Below, piece by piece: positions 10,177-19,133 of a DNA stretch of 64,000 nucleotides (within the stretch, counting starts at the first letter, position 1; the number at the start of each line of letters is the position of its first letter). The notes beneath the pieces are model-generated. The model was not told the origin of the DNA, did not search any database, and saw only the letters and a list, made by a program, of their open reading frames with translations. Made by a program: the position numbers and the translations under genes. The DNA lies in the NCBI GenBank assembly GCA_001603005.1, contig LVAJ01000030.1, positions 243,879 through 307,878 on the forward strand, in the 5' to 3' direction. The DNA is from Clostridiales bacterium Firm_04. Its GTDB lineage: Bacteria > Bacillota > Clostridia > Oscillospirales > Ruminococcaceae.

Positions 10177-10404
10177 TCAGAATTTTTTCTCACCGGAGAG
10201 AATCAGCATCTCGTCTGCATGCGGATCAATTTCCTTTTCCTTGACCTCGCGTGCCCAGACATCCGGTGCATATTCCTCGATCTTCACAGTGATCGCTTCG
10301 CGTGCACAGCCCCATTTTTCCGTAAAAACGCGGGTGATCTCCTCCGCGACCTCCTGCTTGATCTTCTCATCCTTCGGATAAGCCTTGACCACGATCAGCG
10401 GCAT
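10177..10404 (-). CDS. 4-oxalocrotonate tautomerase-like protein
   Basis: A 75-residue protein starting MPLIVVKAYP. Proline directly after the initiator Met is the catalytic base of the tautomerase superfamily, and the length is close to that of the short 4-OT subfamily. These proteins make hexamers that shift enol and keto forms; the substrate here is unknown. Its ATG overlaps the TAA of the gene before it by one base (TAATG), so it is translationally coupled, and it is last in the transketolase-led unit. Confidence 0.85.
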   Translation of the reverse strand: MPLIVVKAYPKDEKIKQEVAEEITRVFTEKWGCAREAITVKIEEYAPDVWAREVKEKEIDPHADEMLILSGEKKF

Positions 10405-10871
10405 TATGCTCCCTCCTTTCTTTTGAGATGTTTCTTCGCGACCGCAAGAAATGCGTCGCGGTTATGCGCTTTCCGGCCGATGCGGATGCGCCGTTTTCCA
10501 AATACAAGGACGGTATCGTTCCGCTTTCTGTTCCGCTGCCGTCTGAACGGTGCGGCAGGTACCTCGCGGATTTCCGTGAGATCCCGCCAGCGGTAATACC
10601 GGCGCAGTCCGAGCAGATCGCGCCGGACAAATCCCTTTTCTTCATTATAGTCGATGCGGATATTCCGCGTCATCATCAGCGGCACGCACAGCAGGATCAG
10701 CCCGCCGATGCAGAGGCAGGTGTTCCGCTTGGCGTGATCGAGAATGCACAGGATCAGCACCATGATGAAAATGACAAAGCAGATGCAGCCGATTGCAGAG
10801 GGTTCACGGTTCGGAACGACCGTCCCGCGCCATTTTTTGCGCCGCGCGGGCACCTTCCGCCGTATGACCAT
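10404..10871 (-). CDS. Two-helix membrane protein with PH-like cytoplasmic domain
   Basis: A 155-residue protein: a basic N-terminus (RRKVPARRKK), two membrane helices (about residues 26-45 and 50-68), then a basic beta-rich domain reminiscent of bacterial PH domains (RIDYNEEKGFVRRDLLGL). The start at 10871 was chosen because its ATG overlaps the previous stop (TGATG) and GGAGGC lies upstream; the frame extends to a TTG at 10892 inside the neighbour. The 32623-33153 protein has the same two-helix-plus-domain plan. Function unknown. Confidence 0.8.
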   Translation of the reverse strand: MVIRRKVPARRKKWRGTVVPNREPSAIGCICFVIFIMVLILCILDHAKRNTCLCIGGLILLCVPLMMTRNIRIDYNEEKGFVRRDLLGLRRYYRWRDLTEIREVPAAPFRRQRNRKRNDTVLVFGKRRIRIGRKAHNRDAFLAVAKKHLKRKEGA

Positions 10872-12304
10872 CAACGATACGCCTCCACGCAAGCCTTTCT
10901 GACCAGTTCTGCAAGGTCATCCGGCAGATTGTGCTGCGGATCCCATTCCTGCCCGAATGTCAGCGCTTCTTCGGCATACTGCGCATAGAGCGGCGAATTG
11001 CGGTAGGCTGCGAGCAGCTGCGGCAGTGCTTCGCCGTTCTGCTCCGCGCGGCGGATCGCAAGGCAAAGCGAGATGTTCACCTCTTTGCGGCTGCCGACGC
11101 ATTCAAACGGCTTGTTCGGCAGCGCACCGCAGAGCTCCTGCAAAACCGGTTCCATTTCCGGCAGATTGAACAGATCCGAGCCGAGCAGCCGCACGATCTC
11201 CGCATAGGGCAGGAACGGCGACAGGATCACGGCGACGAACAGGCATTTTGCGCAGTGTCCGCACCATTTATCCTGCTTTGCGCCGGCATTGCAGCTGCGG
11301 AAGATCTCGTGATATGCCGTCGGGAGCGAGGCAAAATACCGCGCGATCTGAAATTCCGTCAGCGGACGCAGCAGCGAGAAATACTGCACGCCGCAGCGGA
11401 GATATTTCTGCTCGTATTCATAGAAATCGCGCTCAAACTGATAGCTCTTGGAATACTGATGATTGACCTCTGCCTCTGAGACCGTCGATTCGCTTGCCGA
11501 GGATTCATTCGAGAGCACGACCGTTTTCAGTCCGTTGATATACGCTGTCAGCGCCGCCGAAAACGCGACGATCGCGGAAAACGGCGTATGCCCGTTCAGG
11601 TAGCCCTCTTTGTTCAGGCGCAGCATATTCGGATCGAGCGTGCGCTTCACTTCGAGGATGCGCTCCTTCGGGATGCCGGCAAGCAGCGCCGCCTTTTCCG
11701 AGGAATCGCGGTGATTGATCTGATAGGCATAGGCATCGCCGAGGCGGTCTTTCAGCAGGTTCAGCGTGACGATCGAATCCTTGCCGCCGCCGACCGGAAT
11801 CAGATAGCCCGAAAGATCTGTGCGCTGTGCGGGTTTCTCCGGATAGTTTTCATAATACGGCGGATCGTTATAATCAAACTGCATAAAGCTGTCGAAATCG
11901 GTCTTGATGCCGTTGCGGTAGAAAAATTCGCCCAAGCCGCCGAAATACAGCCGCTTCCACCAGTCCTCCTGCTCCTTGTCTATGAGAATATCGGGGAGCT
12001 GCACCGTCGGAGGGCAGGCGATCTTCCAGTAGGAGACCAGCTCTGCCATGCCGAGCGAGAAGATCAGCCGCCAGAATGCGGGATCATCATCAAGCGGACT
12101 GTTAAGGCGCTTGAAGCCCGGTTTTTGCGAAAGCTCCGTCTTGCAGGGAATTTCCCATGTCGGCGTAAACAGACCGTCTATCCCCGAAATGGAAAAGAGG
12201 TATTTCAGATGCAGAACACAGCCTGTTTCAGTCCGCTGAAAATCGGGAAAGATTTCCATAAATTTGAACATGGGATGTTTCTCGCGCAGTTCGGTAAATG
12301 TCAT
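10871..12304 (-). CDS. murL: PP-loop protein, probable UDP-MurNAc-L-Ala-L-Glu epimerase (MurL-like)
   Basis: The 477-residue protein carries a PP-loop PVGGGKDS near residue 190, typical of enzymes that adenylate a carboxylate. Around it are blocks I recall from the MurL family: GYLNGHTPFSAIV, LSNESSASE, EVNHQYSKS, YFSLLRPLTE, a cysteine cluster WCGHCAKC and KPFECVG. MurL works on UDP-MurNAc-L-Ala-L-Glu and converts the terminal L-Glu to D-Glu, giving an alternative to glutamate racemase. No MurD partner is adjacent. The start at 12304 has GGAG at good spacing; the frame runs to 12361 without one. It lies 89 bases after the transketolase genes. The PP-loop is certain, the epimerase role is from memory of the family. 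Confidence 0.7.
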   Translation of the reverse strand: MTFTELREKHPMFKFMEIFPDFQRTETGCVLHLKYLFSISGIDGLFTPTWEIPCKTELSQKPGFKRLNSPLDDDPAFWRLIFSLGMAELVSYWKIACPPTVQLPDILIDKEQEDWWKRLYFGGLGEFFYRNGIKTDFDSFMQFDYNDPPYYENYPEKPAQRTDLSGYLIPVGGGKDSIVTLNLLKDRLGDAYAYQINHRDSSEKAALLAGIPKERILEVKRTLDPNMLRLNKEGYLNGHTPFSAIVAFSAALTAYINGLKTVVLSNESSASESTVSEAEVNHQYSKSYQFERDFYEYEQKYLRCGVQYFSLLRPLTEFQIARYFASLPTAYHEIFRSCNAGAKQDKWCGHCAKCLFVAVILSPFLPYAEIVRLLGSDLFNLPEMEPVLQELCGALPNKPFECVGSRKEVNISLCLAIRRAEQNGEALPQLLAAYRNSPLYAQYAEEALTFGQEWDPQHNLPDDLAELVRKACVEAYR

Positions 12305-12393
12305 GTGGTTCGCTCCGTTCTGTAAATAGCGCAGAATGCGCAATCCGGTGAGATCACGCATTCTGTCTGCTTCATGATGTTTCAGGGTGATGC

Positions 12394-13341
12394 TTATTTC
12401 GCCTTGACCGCCTCGCGGACGACTTCAGCGATATGCTCCGCGGACAGACCGAACTGCTTCAGCAGATCGACTGCCGGACCGGAGTGACCGAAGGTATCGT
12501 TCACGCCGATTCTGCGGACCGGAACCGGACAAGCCTCGCAGACTGCCTCTGCGACTGCCGAGCCGAGACCGCCGATGATGCTGTGCTCCTCAGCGGTGAC
12601 GATCGAGCCGGTTTCCTTTGCCGCTTTGAGGATGATCTCCTTGTCGAGCGGCTTGATCGTGTGGATGTTGATGACGCGGACAGAGATGCCCTCGCCTGCG
12701 AGTGCCTCCGCAGCGTTCAGCGCCTCATTGACCATCAGACCGGTCGCGACAACGGTGATATCGCTGCCGTCGCGGAGCAGAACGCCCTTGCCGATCTCGA
12801 ATTTGTAGGTCTCCGGATCATTGATGACCGGAACAGCCAGTCTGCCGAAGCGGCAGTAAACCGGACCGTCCAGTTCGAGCGCAGCGGCGACCGCTGCCTT
12901 TGCCTCGGTGTCGTCCGCCGGATTGATGACCGTCATGCCGGGGATCGTGCGCATGAGCGCGATATCCTCGCAGCACTGATGCGTTGCGCCGTCCTCACCG
13001 ACGGAGATGCCGGCATGTGTTGCGCCGATCTTGACATTCAGATGCGGATAGCCGATGCTGTTGCGGACGATCTCGAATGCTCTGCCCGCAGCAAACATTG
13101 CGAACGAGGATGCAAACGGGATCATGCCCGCTGCTGCCAGACCTGCCGCGACGCCCATCATGTTCGCCTCTGCGATGCCGCAGTCATAGAACCGGTCGGC
13201 ATAAGCCTTCTTGAACGTGCCGGTCTTGGTTGCAGCCGCAAGGTCTGCGTCCAGCACGACGAGATTCGGATATTTTTCAGCCATTGCGACCAGCGCTTCG
13301 CCGTAGCTTTCGCGCGTCGCCTTCTTGATTACATCGCTCAT
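12394..13341 (-). CDS. Transketolase, C-terminal subunit
   Basis: A 315-residue protein matching the pyrimidine-binding and C-terminal domains of transketolase. It has the glutamate that activates thiamine diphosphate in the YDCGIAEANMMGVAAGLA segment, then GVGEDGATHQ-like ISVGEDGATHQ near 115. With the partner at 13338-14183 it would transfer two-carbon units between sugar phosphates in the non-oxidative pentose phosphate pathway, important in pentose-fermenting gut bacteria. The split into two chains is common in clostridia. Its ATG overlaps the partner's stop by four bases. Confidence 0.93.
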   Translation of the reverse strand: MSDVIKKATRESYGEALVAMAEKYPNLVVLDADLAAATKTGTFKKAYADRFYDCGIAEANMMGVAAGLAAAGMIPFASSFAMFAAGRAFEIVRNSIGYPHLNVKIGATHAGISVGEDGATHQCCEDIALMRTIPGMTVINPADDTEAKAAVAAALELDGPVYCRFGRLAVPVINDPETYKFEIGKGVLLRDGSDITVVATGLMVNEALNAAEALAGEGISVRVINIHTIKPLDKEIILKAAKETGSIVTAEEHSIIGGLGSAVAEAVCEACPVPVRRIGVNDTFGHSGPAVDLLKQFGLSAEHIAEVVREAVKAK

Positions 13342-14183
13342 GCTTCCGCCTCCAGTCTCTCCAGCTCAGCGGTCAGCTCCGCCATTGCCTTTTCGTACTG
13401 CTCGGCATTCGGTGCCGTACCGTGCCAGCCGACCTGATTTTCCATGAAGGAAACGCCCTTGCCCTTTGTGGAGTGCTGAATGATCGCGACCGGCTGCTCG
13501 GTGACGCGCTCCGCCTCACGGAATGCGCGGTCGATATCGTCGAAATCATGTGCATCCATCTGGATGACATGCCAGCCGAATGCAGCAAATTTATCCGGAA
13601 TCGGTTCCGGCGAGCAGACCTCGGTGATCTTGCCGTCGATCTGGAGACCGTTGTTGTCCACGATCGCGGTCAGATTGTCGAGCCCGTAGTGCGCAGCGAA
13701 CATTGCTGCTTCCCAGACCTGACCTTCCTCGATCTCACCGTCGCCGAGAATGGTGTAAACGCGGTAGTTATCGGCTCTGTGCTTGCCGGCGAGCGCCATG
13801 CCGCATGCTGCGGAGATGCCCTGACCGAGCGAGCCGCTGCTCATGTCCACGCCGGGGATCGTGATGCAGGGATGTCCCTGCAGTCTTGCGCCGATGTGAC
13901 GAAGCGTTTTCATCTCGTCCATCGGGAAGAAGCCGCGCTCTGCGAGCGTTGCGTAGAGAGCCGGCGCCGTGTGTCCCTTGGAGAGCACAAAGCGGTCACG
14001 CTCTGCGAAATCCGGATTATCCGGATACACATGCATTCTTGTGAAGTAGAGATAGGTCAGCACATCCGCGATGGAGAGCGAACCGCCCGGATGACCGGAT
14101 TTTGCATTGTACACGCCCTCGATGATACCCATGCGGATCTTACAGGCATGGATCTGGAGCTGTCTGCGGAGCAAATCGTCCAT
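13338..14183 (-). CDS. Transketolase, N-terminal subunit
   Basis: A 281-residue protein with the thiamine-diphosphate domain of transketolase: AKSGHPGGSLS near residue 27, SKGHTAPALYA near 66, and the metal-binding GDGEIEEGQ...DNNGLQIDG motif (GDGE to N) near 148-180. The start at 14183 is set by AAGGAAG upstream; the frame continues to 14312 but overlaps the promoter. First gene of a five-gene unit that runs on to the tautomerase. Confidence 0.94.
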   Translation of the reverse strand: MDDLLRRQLQIHACKIRMGIIEGVYNAKSGHPGGSLSIADVLTYLYFTRMHVYPDNPDFAERDRFVLSKGHTAPALYATLAERGFFPMDEMKTLRHIGARLQGHPCITIPGVDMSSGSLGQGISAACGMALAGKHRADNYRVYTILGDGEIEEGQVWEAAMFAAHYGLDNLTAIVDNNGLQIDGKITEVCSPEPIPDKFAAFGWHVIQMDAHDFDDIDRAFREAERVTEQPVAIIQHSTKGKGVSFMENQVGWHGTAPNAEQYEKAMAELTAELERLEAEA

Positions 14184-14283
14184 ATTCGTACATCTTCCTT
14201 TCTGCTTTGCGTTGCATTTGCGCACCGGCGCTGCCGGCAGGCGCATGTGATCGCTGTGCCGGAGCATCCGGCGCATTGTTTTT

Positions 14284-14312
14284 ATTATACTATATCTTTC
14301 CGGAAATTGCAA
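14284..14312 (-). promoter_or_regulatory. Promoter of the transketolase unit
   Basis: On the minus strand TTGCAA, 17 bases, TATAAT, with a leader of about 95 bases before the first start codon. Confidence 0.85.
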
Positions 14313-14444
14313 GCGCTTTTCTGTTCCGAAGTGGTTGAATATTGCGGTTTTTCACTTTTCATTCTTCGCTATTCACGATTCACCATTTCCGATTCACTTT
14401 TTTGATCATGCAGATCGCTTTCGCCGCTTGTTCCGGATCTTGTG

Positions 14445-14775
14445 TCCGATGTTAAATTTGACTGGCGCGGGGCGCGGGTGCCGATCTCTATTCACTATTC
14501 GCTATTCACCATTCACTATTCACTTTTATGGATGCAGCGTACTGTGCCCCATGTTTCGCCGCAGTTCCTCTCATGCGTTTCGGCTCCCCGCGTCGGGGGT
14601 GACAACCACAAGAGGGAGGGGAAGTCGTCGCTCCGCTCCGGTCTCCCCTCTCTCTTAGGTTTTCCCTCTCGCGCACTCTCTTTCCTGACTCCCCCCTCTC
14701 TAAAGTGCGCACCACTGTCGTTGCATGTATTCTGGGTTCAGTTGCCCTGAACGTTTTTGTCGCTTGTTCTTGCTT
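14445..14775 (+). repeat. Modular dispersed repeat, copy 2a
   Basis: Starts at TCCGATGTTAAATTTGACTG, has the GCGCGGGGCGCG block, an ATTCACT minisatellite (about 14487-14526), a CT-rich hairpin (arms 14610-14621 / 14645-14656) and the GTGCGCACCACTG segment. It lacks the terminal module A and is followed at once by copy 2b. An 80-base insert between the minisatellite and the hairpin is not seen in copy 1. Confidence 0.75.
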
Positions 14776-14780
14776 TTATG

Positions 14781-15175
14781 TCCGATGTTAAATTTGGCTG
14801 GGCGCGGGGCGCGAATGCGAGGGGGAGAACCTTAGGAAGAGGGAAGAAGCGCTCCTGCGTCGCTTATCTCCCCTCTCCCTAAGGTTCTCCCCCTCGCGCT
14901 CCCTCTCTCCTTATCCTCTCCTCTCTATGTGCGCGCCGCAATCGTTGCTTGTTCCTTGGGGTTAAGTGTACTTGTGCGCTTTCGCCATGCGCGCCCGCCT
15001 GCGTATGCTCCCGAGTGCTGCGTTTTTCACTATTCATTCTTCACCATTCACTATTCACTTTATCTATTGGGAGCAGTAACCTATGAGAAGCCGCGAATAG
15101 CGGCGTGCATTAACGAAACATGAGCGAGCCACGCTGCCGGCTCCCGGAGGGGATTGGATGCGGGCACTGCCCGCC
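14781..15175 (+). repeat. Modular dispersed repeat, copy 2b
   Basis: Same block order as copy 1: TCCGATGTTAAATTTGGCTG, GCGCGGGGCGCG, a long hairpin with a 17-bp perfect outer arm (14817-14833 / 14881-14897) and an imperfect inner arm, the GTGCGCGCCGCAATCG segment, ATTCACT units (about 15029-15062) and module A (about 15064-15165) on the complementary strand relative to 53936-54140. No gene is seen in 14184-15261. Confidence 0.75.
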
Positions 15176-15181
15176 CGCACG

Positions 15182-15210
15182 TTGACAGGGACGGGGGATT
15201 GTGGTATAAT
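15182..15210 (+). promoter_or_regulatory. Promoter of folD
   Basis: Exact consensus TTGACA, 17 bases, TATAAT. It begins right at the end of the repeat copy. Confidence 0.93.
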
Positions 15211-15261
15211 GAGTACGGCATCAACATCACCGAATCTATACGATATCAGGAGGAATCAACA

Positions 15262-16113
15262 ATGGCAGAGATCATTGACGGCAAAAAGATCGCCGCAAAT
15301 GTGAAAGCGGAAGTCCGCGCAGAGGTCGAAAAGCTCCGCGCACAGGGCGCCGATCCCGGACTCGCAGTCGTGCTGGTCGGCAATAACCCCGCTTCCCGCG
15401 TCTATGTCTCCAACAAGGAAAAGGACTGCGCCGAGTGCGGCTTCAAATCCTACGAATATGCACTGCCCGAGGAAACCACCGAGGCGCAGCTGCTCGAACT
15501 CGTCGCACAGCTGAATGCAGACGAAAAAGTCAACGGCATTCTCGTGCAGCTGCCGCTCCCGAAGCAGATTTGCGAGCAGACGATCCTGCATGCGATCTCT
15601 CCGGCAAAGGATGTGGACGCGTTCCACCCCGAAAATGTCGGCAGAATCATGATCGGCGATTACAGCTTCCTGCCCTGCACGCCTGCCGGCGTCATCGAAA
15701 TGCTCGATGCAATGAAAATTGAGATCAGCGGCAAGCACTGTGTCGTCATCGGCAGAAGCAATATCGTCGGCAAGCCCATGGGCATGCTCCTGCTGCACCG
15801 CAGCGGCACTGTCACGATCTGCCATTCCCGCACGCAGAATCTCCCCGAGATCACCCGTCAGGCGGATATCCTCGTCGCGGCAGTCGGCAAGGCAGGCTTC
15901 GTGACCGCGGATATGGTCAAGGACGGCGCTGTCGTCATCGACGTCGGCATGAACCGCAATGCAGAGGGCAAGCTCTGCGGCGATGTGTGCTATGACGAGG
16001 TCGCGGCAAAGGCTTCCGCGATCACGCCGGTTCCGGGCGGTGTCGGCCCGATGACGCGTGCGATCCTCATACGCAATACGCTGACCGCTGCAAAGGAGCA
16101 GCTCGCAAAATAA
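15262..16113 (+). CDS. folD: Methylene-THF dehydrogenase / methenyl-THF cyclohydrolase
   Basis: FolD interconverts 5,10-methylene-, methenyl- and 10-formyl-tetrahydrofolate, supplying one-carbon units for purines and formyl-Met-tRNA. The 283-residue product is full length, with PASRVYVSNKEKDC (catalytic Lys and Tyr region) near 50, VQLPLPKQ near 97, the nucleotide-binding GRSNIVGKPMG near 165 and TPVPGGVGPMT near 256. AGGAGG stands before the start at 15262; the frame extends upstream through the promoter. Single-gene unit with its own promoter and terminator. Confidence 0.97.
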   Translation: MAEIIDGKKIAANVKAEVRAEVEKLRAQGADPGLAVVLVGNNPASRVYVSNKEKDCAECGFKSYEYALPEETTEAQLLELVAQLNADEKVNGILVQLPLPKQICEQTILHAISPAKDVDAFHPENVGRIMIGDYSFLPCTPAGVIEMLDAMKIEISGKHCVVIGRSNIVGKPMGMLLLHRSGTVTICHSRTQNLPEITRQADILVAAVGKAGFVTADMVKDGAVVIDVGMNRNAEGKLCGDVCYDEVAAKASAITPVPGGVGPMTRAILIRNTLTAAKEQLAK

Positions 16114-16132
16114 TCGCAAGAACACAAAACGA

Positions 16133-16169
16133 ATCCCCTGCGGAACTGTTGAACCGCAGGGGATTTTTG
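16133..16169. terminator. Terminator between folD and the xylanase gene
   Basis: Perfect 11-bp arms 16133-16143 and 16154-16164 with five T after it on the plus strand. It probably also serves the convergent xylanase gene. Confidence 0.88.
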
Positions 16170-16192
16170 CTGATTCAGTTTTGCTGTCGGGA

Positions 16193-18169
16193 TCAGTCGT
16201 CCAGCGTCTTGATTCTTGCGATGACTTCCAGCAGAAGCGTCAGGTCGTCGCCCGTTGCGCCGTCCTGCCGGTCAACGTCTGCATTTACGATTCCCTGATC
16301 GGTGATCTCTGCCGTCTTGTCCTGTGCAAGGAATCTTGCAAGGAGCACAGCGTCAGAGACATCTCTCTTTTTGTTGCAGTCCACGTCGCCGAGCATGGTC
16401 GGGAGCATCGGCGTTTTGCCGGTGTCATTCGTGATCGCCGTGGTGGTTTCTGCGGTCGTGGTCTCGGTCGTAGTGGTCTCCGTTTTTGTGGTGACCGGTC
16501 TGGGTGTTGTTTCCGTCGAAGGCGTATACTGGATGCCGTCGATGATTGAATCGAAGCACGGCTTTGCGGTATAGTCCTCATTGAACAGCAGCGGCAGTCC
16601 CTCGACACGCCAGCTCTGGTCGTCGGTCGTGCCCCAGAAGACGACTGCGGAGATATTGTCCTTGTACTTTGCGATCGTATCCATGATGTCGCTGTAATAC
16701 TGTGCCTGGATCTCAAAGCCCTTGTCGTTGAGGTAATCCTTATCGAGCGTTGCGTCGAGCTCGGTGACCTGAATATCGAGGTTCAGCTCTTTTGCGAGCT
16801 CCACATAGCGCTTCATGCCGGCAGCATATGCCTGTGCGGACGGGAATGCATCCGGTCCCTTGCGGACGTCGAGGTGCGACTGCATGCCGATGCCGTCGAT
16901 GAGGTTATCGGCTGCGAGCTCCTTGACGAGCGCGATGATGCTGTCCTGCTTAATGGTCATGTACTCGTTGTAGTCATTGTAATAGAGCTTGGTTTCCTTC
17001 GGTGCATACTGTCTTGCATACTCAAATGCAGGCTTGATGAAGGAGTTGTCGCCGAAGACCTTTACCCATGCGGAATCGCCGCGGTAGTCCTCATAGACAC
17101 CGGGGCTGCGCGGGCCGCCGTCGTTGTCGCTGAACATCTCGTTGCAGACGTCCCATGCGTAGAAGTCGATGTCGGCATAATCCGCTTCGATCGCATCGAA
17201 GACATTCTTGATGTAATTCTTCATGCGCTTGAGCATCGTGTTTTTGTCAACCCATTCGCCTTCCATGGTGAAGTCATCTTTGAAGAACCATGTCGGCGTC
17301 TGGCTGTGCCATACGAGCGTATGACCGCGGACAGGGATATTGTGTTCGAGTGCGAAATCGAGGATGATCTTTGCAGAGCCCTGCAGTCTGACCTGCGGGT
17401 TCGTGTTGTCGCCGGTCTCCTCAAGGTATGCCTGACAAGCCTTCTGATTGAGCATATTCTCCGGCTTGAGCTCATTGCCGAGCGTCAGCGAATTGAAGTG
17501 CTTGAGGATCAGATCCTTGGTCGCATTCGGTGCGAGCTCCGCAGCGGTGACTGCCGTGCCAATCTTGAAGTAGTCGCCGTAGACATCCTTCAGCGAAGGG
17601 ATATCCTTCTGGATGCTGTAGGACGGGCCCTCTGTCAGCGAGAAGTCATCCACATAGAGATCGACCTTGTCATTGCTTTCGATGTAGATCTGGACGTCCT
17701 TCATATCAGCGGAGAAGCTGAACTTGGTCTCCGGGATCTTCACCCATTCGCCCTGACTGACTGCTTTTGCGAGGTTGTTGTAATGCTGCTCGCCGTCCGC
17801 ATCGGTATACTGCAGGCTGAGTTTGCACTCATTATACCACTGCGTTTTGACCCATGCGCTGGCGATATAGCGCACGCCCGGCTCGCAGCCGAGATCCGAA
17901 AGCACGAGAGCCGGCCCGTTCCAGCCCTGTGAACGCTCCGTGACGGACATGCAGGCGTCGCCGGAATGCGGTTCGGATGTGGATTTTGCGATGACGGACG
18001 TATCCTCATCGCCGCGTTTCGTGAACTTGGAAGCTCCGTCGTCCTCAAATCCGGTGACGAGGATTTCCTTGCCGGCATCAGCCGCCTGAATGCTTCCTGC
18101 TGCCGGCATGCACTGTGCGGCAAGCAGCGCGCTCAGCACTGCGGCGGATACCTTGTGAAAACGCTTCAT
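16193..18169 (-). CDS. Cellulosomal endo-1,4-beta-xylanase, GH10 with CBM22-like module and dockerin
   Basis: The 658-residue secreted enzyme has, in order: a signal peptide (1-29), a carbohydrate-binding module resembling family 22 (about 34-181), a GH10 catalytic domain (about 190-545), a Thr-rich linker (552-585) and a type I dockerin (594-658). The acid/base Glu344 sits in DVCNEMF and the nucleophile Glu470 in QVTELDA; the WHSQTP segment near 288 is also standard. It cleaves internal xylan bonds, and the dockerin should bind it to a scaffoldin cohesin on the cell surface. AAGGGGGAG precedes the start at 18169; the frame runs up to 18664 but that part is a shadow. Single-gene unit with a clear promoter. 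Confidence 0.95.
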   Translation of the reverse strand: MKRFHKVSAAVLSALLAAQCMPAAGSIQAADAGKEILVTGFEDDGASKFTKRGDEDTSVIAKSTSEPHSGDACMSVTERSQGWNGPALVLSDLGCEPGVRYIASAWVKTQWYNECKLSLQYTDADGEQHYNNLAKAVSQGEWVKIPETKFSFSADMKDVQIYIESNDKVDLYVDDFSLTEGPSYSIQKDIPSLKDVYGDYFKIGTAVTAAELAPNATKDLILKHFNSLTLGNELKPENMLNQKACQAYLEETGDNTNPQVRLQGSAKIILDFALEHNIPVRGHTLVWHSQTPTWFFKDDFTMEGEWVDKNTMLKRMKNYIKNVFDAIEADYADIDFYAWDVCNEMFSDNDGGPRSPGVYEDYRGDSAWVKVFGDNSFIKPAFEYARQYAPKETKLYYNDYNEYMTIKQDSIIALVKELAADNLIDGIGMQSHLDVRKGPDAFPSAQAYAAGMKRYVELAKELNLDIQVTELDATLDKDYLNDKGFEIQAQYYSDIMDTIAKYKDNISAVVFWGTTDDQSWRVEGLPLLFNEDYTAKPCFDSIIDGIQYTPSTETTPRPVTTKTETTTTETTTAETTTAITNDTGKTPMLPTMLGDVDCNKKRDVSDAVLLARFLAQDKTAEITDQGIVNADVDRQDGATGDDLTLLLEVIARIKTLDD

Positions 18170-18221
18170 AGTGTACTCCCCCTTGAAAATTTTTATATTG
18201 CCGCGGGTGGCGGCTGCTTTC

Positions 18222-18250
18222 ATTATAGCACATTCCGGAGCGGAATGCAA
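18222..18250 (-). promoter_or_regulatory. Promoter of the xylanase gene
   Basis: On the minus strand TTGCAT, 17 bases, TATAAT with an extended TGC, giving a leader of about 45 bases. Confidence 0.82.
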
Positions 18251-18324
18251 GTCATTCCTGCATAGGGTTTTTGGATATGTTCCATAACTTCCGACGAATA
18301 TTATGCTGAAATTGCTGCAAAAAA

Positions 18325-18352
18325 ATGCTGCCGCATCTGAATACGGCAGCAT
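18325..18352 (-). terminator. Terminator after the 18385-18888 gene
   Basis: Perfect 9-bp arms 18325-18333 and 18344-18352 followed on the minus strand by six T. Confidence 0.82.
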
Positions 18353-18384
18353 GGTGAGAGATCCGATTGTAAAGGCTTGCGGGT

Positions 18385-18888
18385 TCAGTCCGCCCGGAAC
18401 AGCTCGCGGAGCATCATCGCGCCGCCCGCCATGGTCAGGGCAAACATGATGAAGAACATCCAGCCGCTCGAGGTGCGCCATGTCACGCTGACGCTCATGA
18501 TGACCGCGGCAAGGATAATGACGATGCCGACGCCGATGAACAGCCAGCCCCAGAGCTTTCTGTCGCAGAGGAACAGGAGCGCAATACCGATCAGCAGCGG
18601 GATCATAATGGTGCCGTTCGGAATGCCGTAATTGCCGATATGGAAGATCGAGCCGATGCCCCATGAGCTCTGGACAACGATATTCTGGAAAATCATGAAC
18701 ATGCCTGCGCCGAACAGCAGCATGCCGCCGAAGAATCGGAGAAGCTGATTCTGTTCTTTGGTCGCTTTCGAGGTTGTTTCTTTCAGCTGTGAAGAAAGCT
18801 CGTGCTGTTCCTGCTTTGCATTTTTCTCGATCTCAGCATACAGCTTTTCGAGGTTTTCTTCCGGTCTTGTGTTCTTGTTTTCGCTCAT
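18385..18888 (-). CDS. Four-helix membrane protein with charged N-terminus
   Basis: A 167-residue protein of unknown function. Residues 1-45 are highly charged and predicted helical (EENLEKLYAEIEKNAKQEQ), like a short coiled coil, followed by four membrane helices in two pairs (about 52-70, 87-103, 110-130 and 138-158). The start at 18888 is the first ATG; the frame extends only to a TTG. It has its own promoter and terminator and lies between the xylanase and the GT-B-like gene without obvious link. Confidence 0.78.
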   Translation of the reverse strand: MSENKNTRPEENLEKLYAEIEKNAKQEQHELSSQLKETTSKATKEQNQLLRFFGGMLLFGAGMFMIFQNIVVQSSWGIGSIFHIGNYGIPNGTIMIPLLIGIALLFLCDRKLWGWLFIGVGIVIILAAVIMSVSVTWRTSSGWMFFIMFALTMAGGAMMLRELFRAD

Positions 18889-18973
18889 GTCAGTTACCGT
18901 TTCCTTTCCCAATCAGAGAAGCCAGAAGCTTCTGCACATCGGCACGGCGGGTATGGAGCACCGTACCGGAAAA

Positions 18974-19003
18974 ATTATAACATATTTTCCTATAAAAGTC
19001 AAG
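18974..19003 (-). promoter_or_regulatory. Promoter of the 18385-18888 gene
   Basis: On the minus strand TTGACT, 18 bases, TATAAT. Confidence 0.75.
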
Positions 19004-19075
19004 TATTTGTGCGGGATCGCGGCATGTTTTTGCGTATTGTTCCCGACAGCTGTCATACATTGAGAACGCACATGA

Positions 19076-19127
19076 AAACGGACATGCATCCGCCGGCAGG
19101 ATTGCTGACGAAGATGCATGTCCGTTT
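19076..19127. terminator. Terminator after the GT-B-like gene
   Basis: Perfect 14-bp arms 19076-19089 and 19114-19127 (core CGGACATGCAT). The T run is longer on the plus strand (seven T) than on the minus strand (four T), but only the minus strand has a gene ending here. The stem core CGGACATGCA is also a word in repeat module C. Confidence 0.7.
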
Positions 19128-19133
19128 GTTTTT

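Noticed and set aside
16193..18664. Longer start for the xylanase gene
   Set aside because: The extra 165 residues run through the promoter and into the neighbouring gene; the start at 18169 has a strong ribosome site and a signal peptide.
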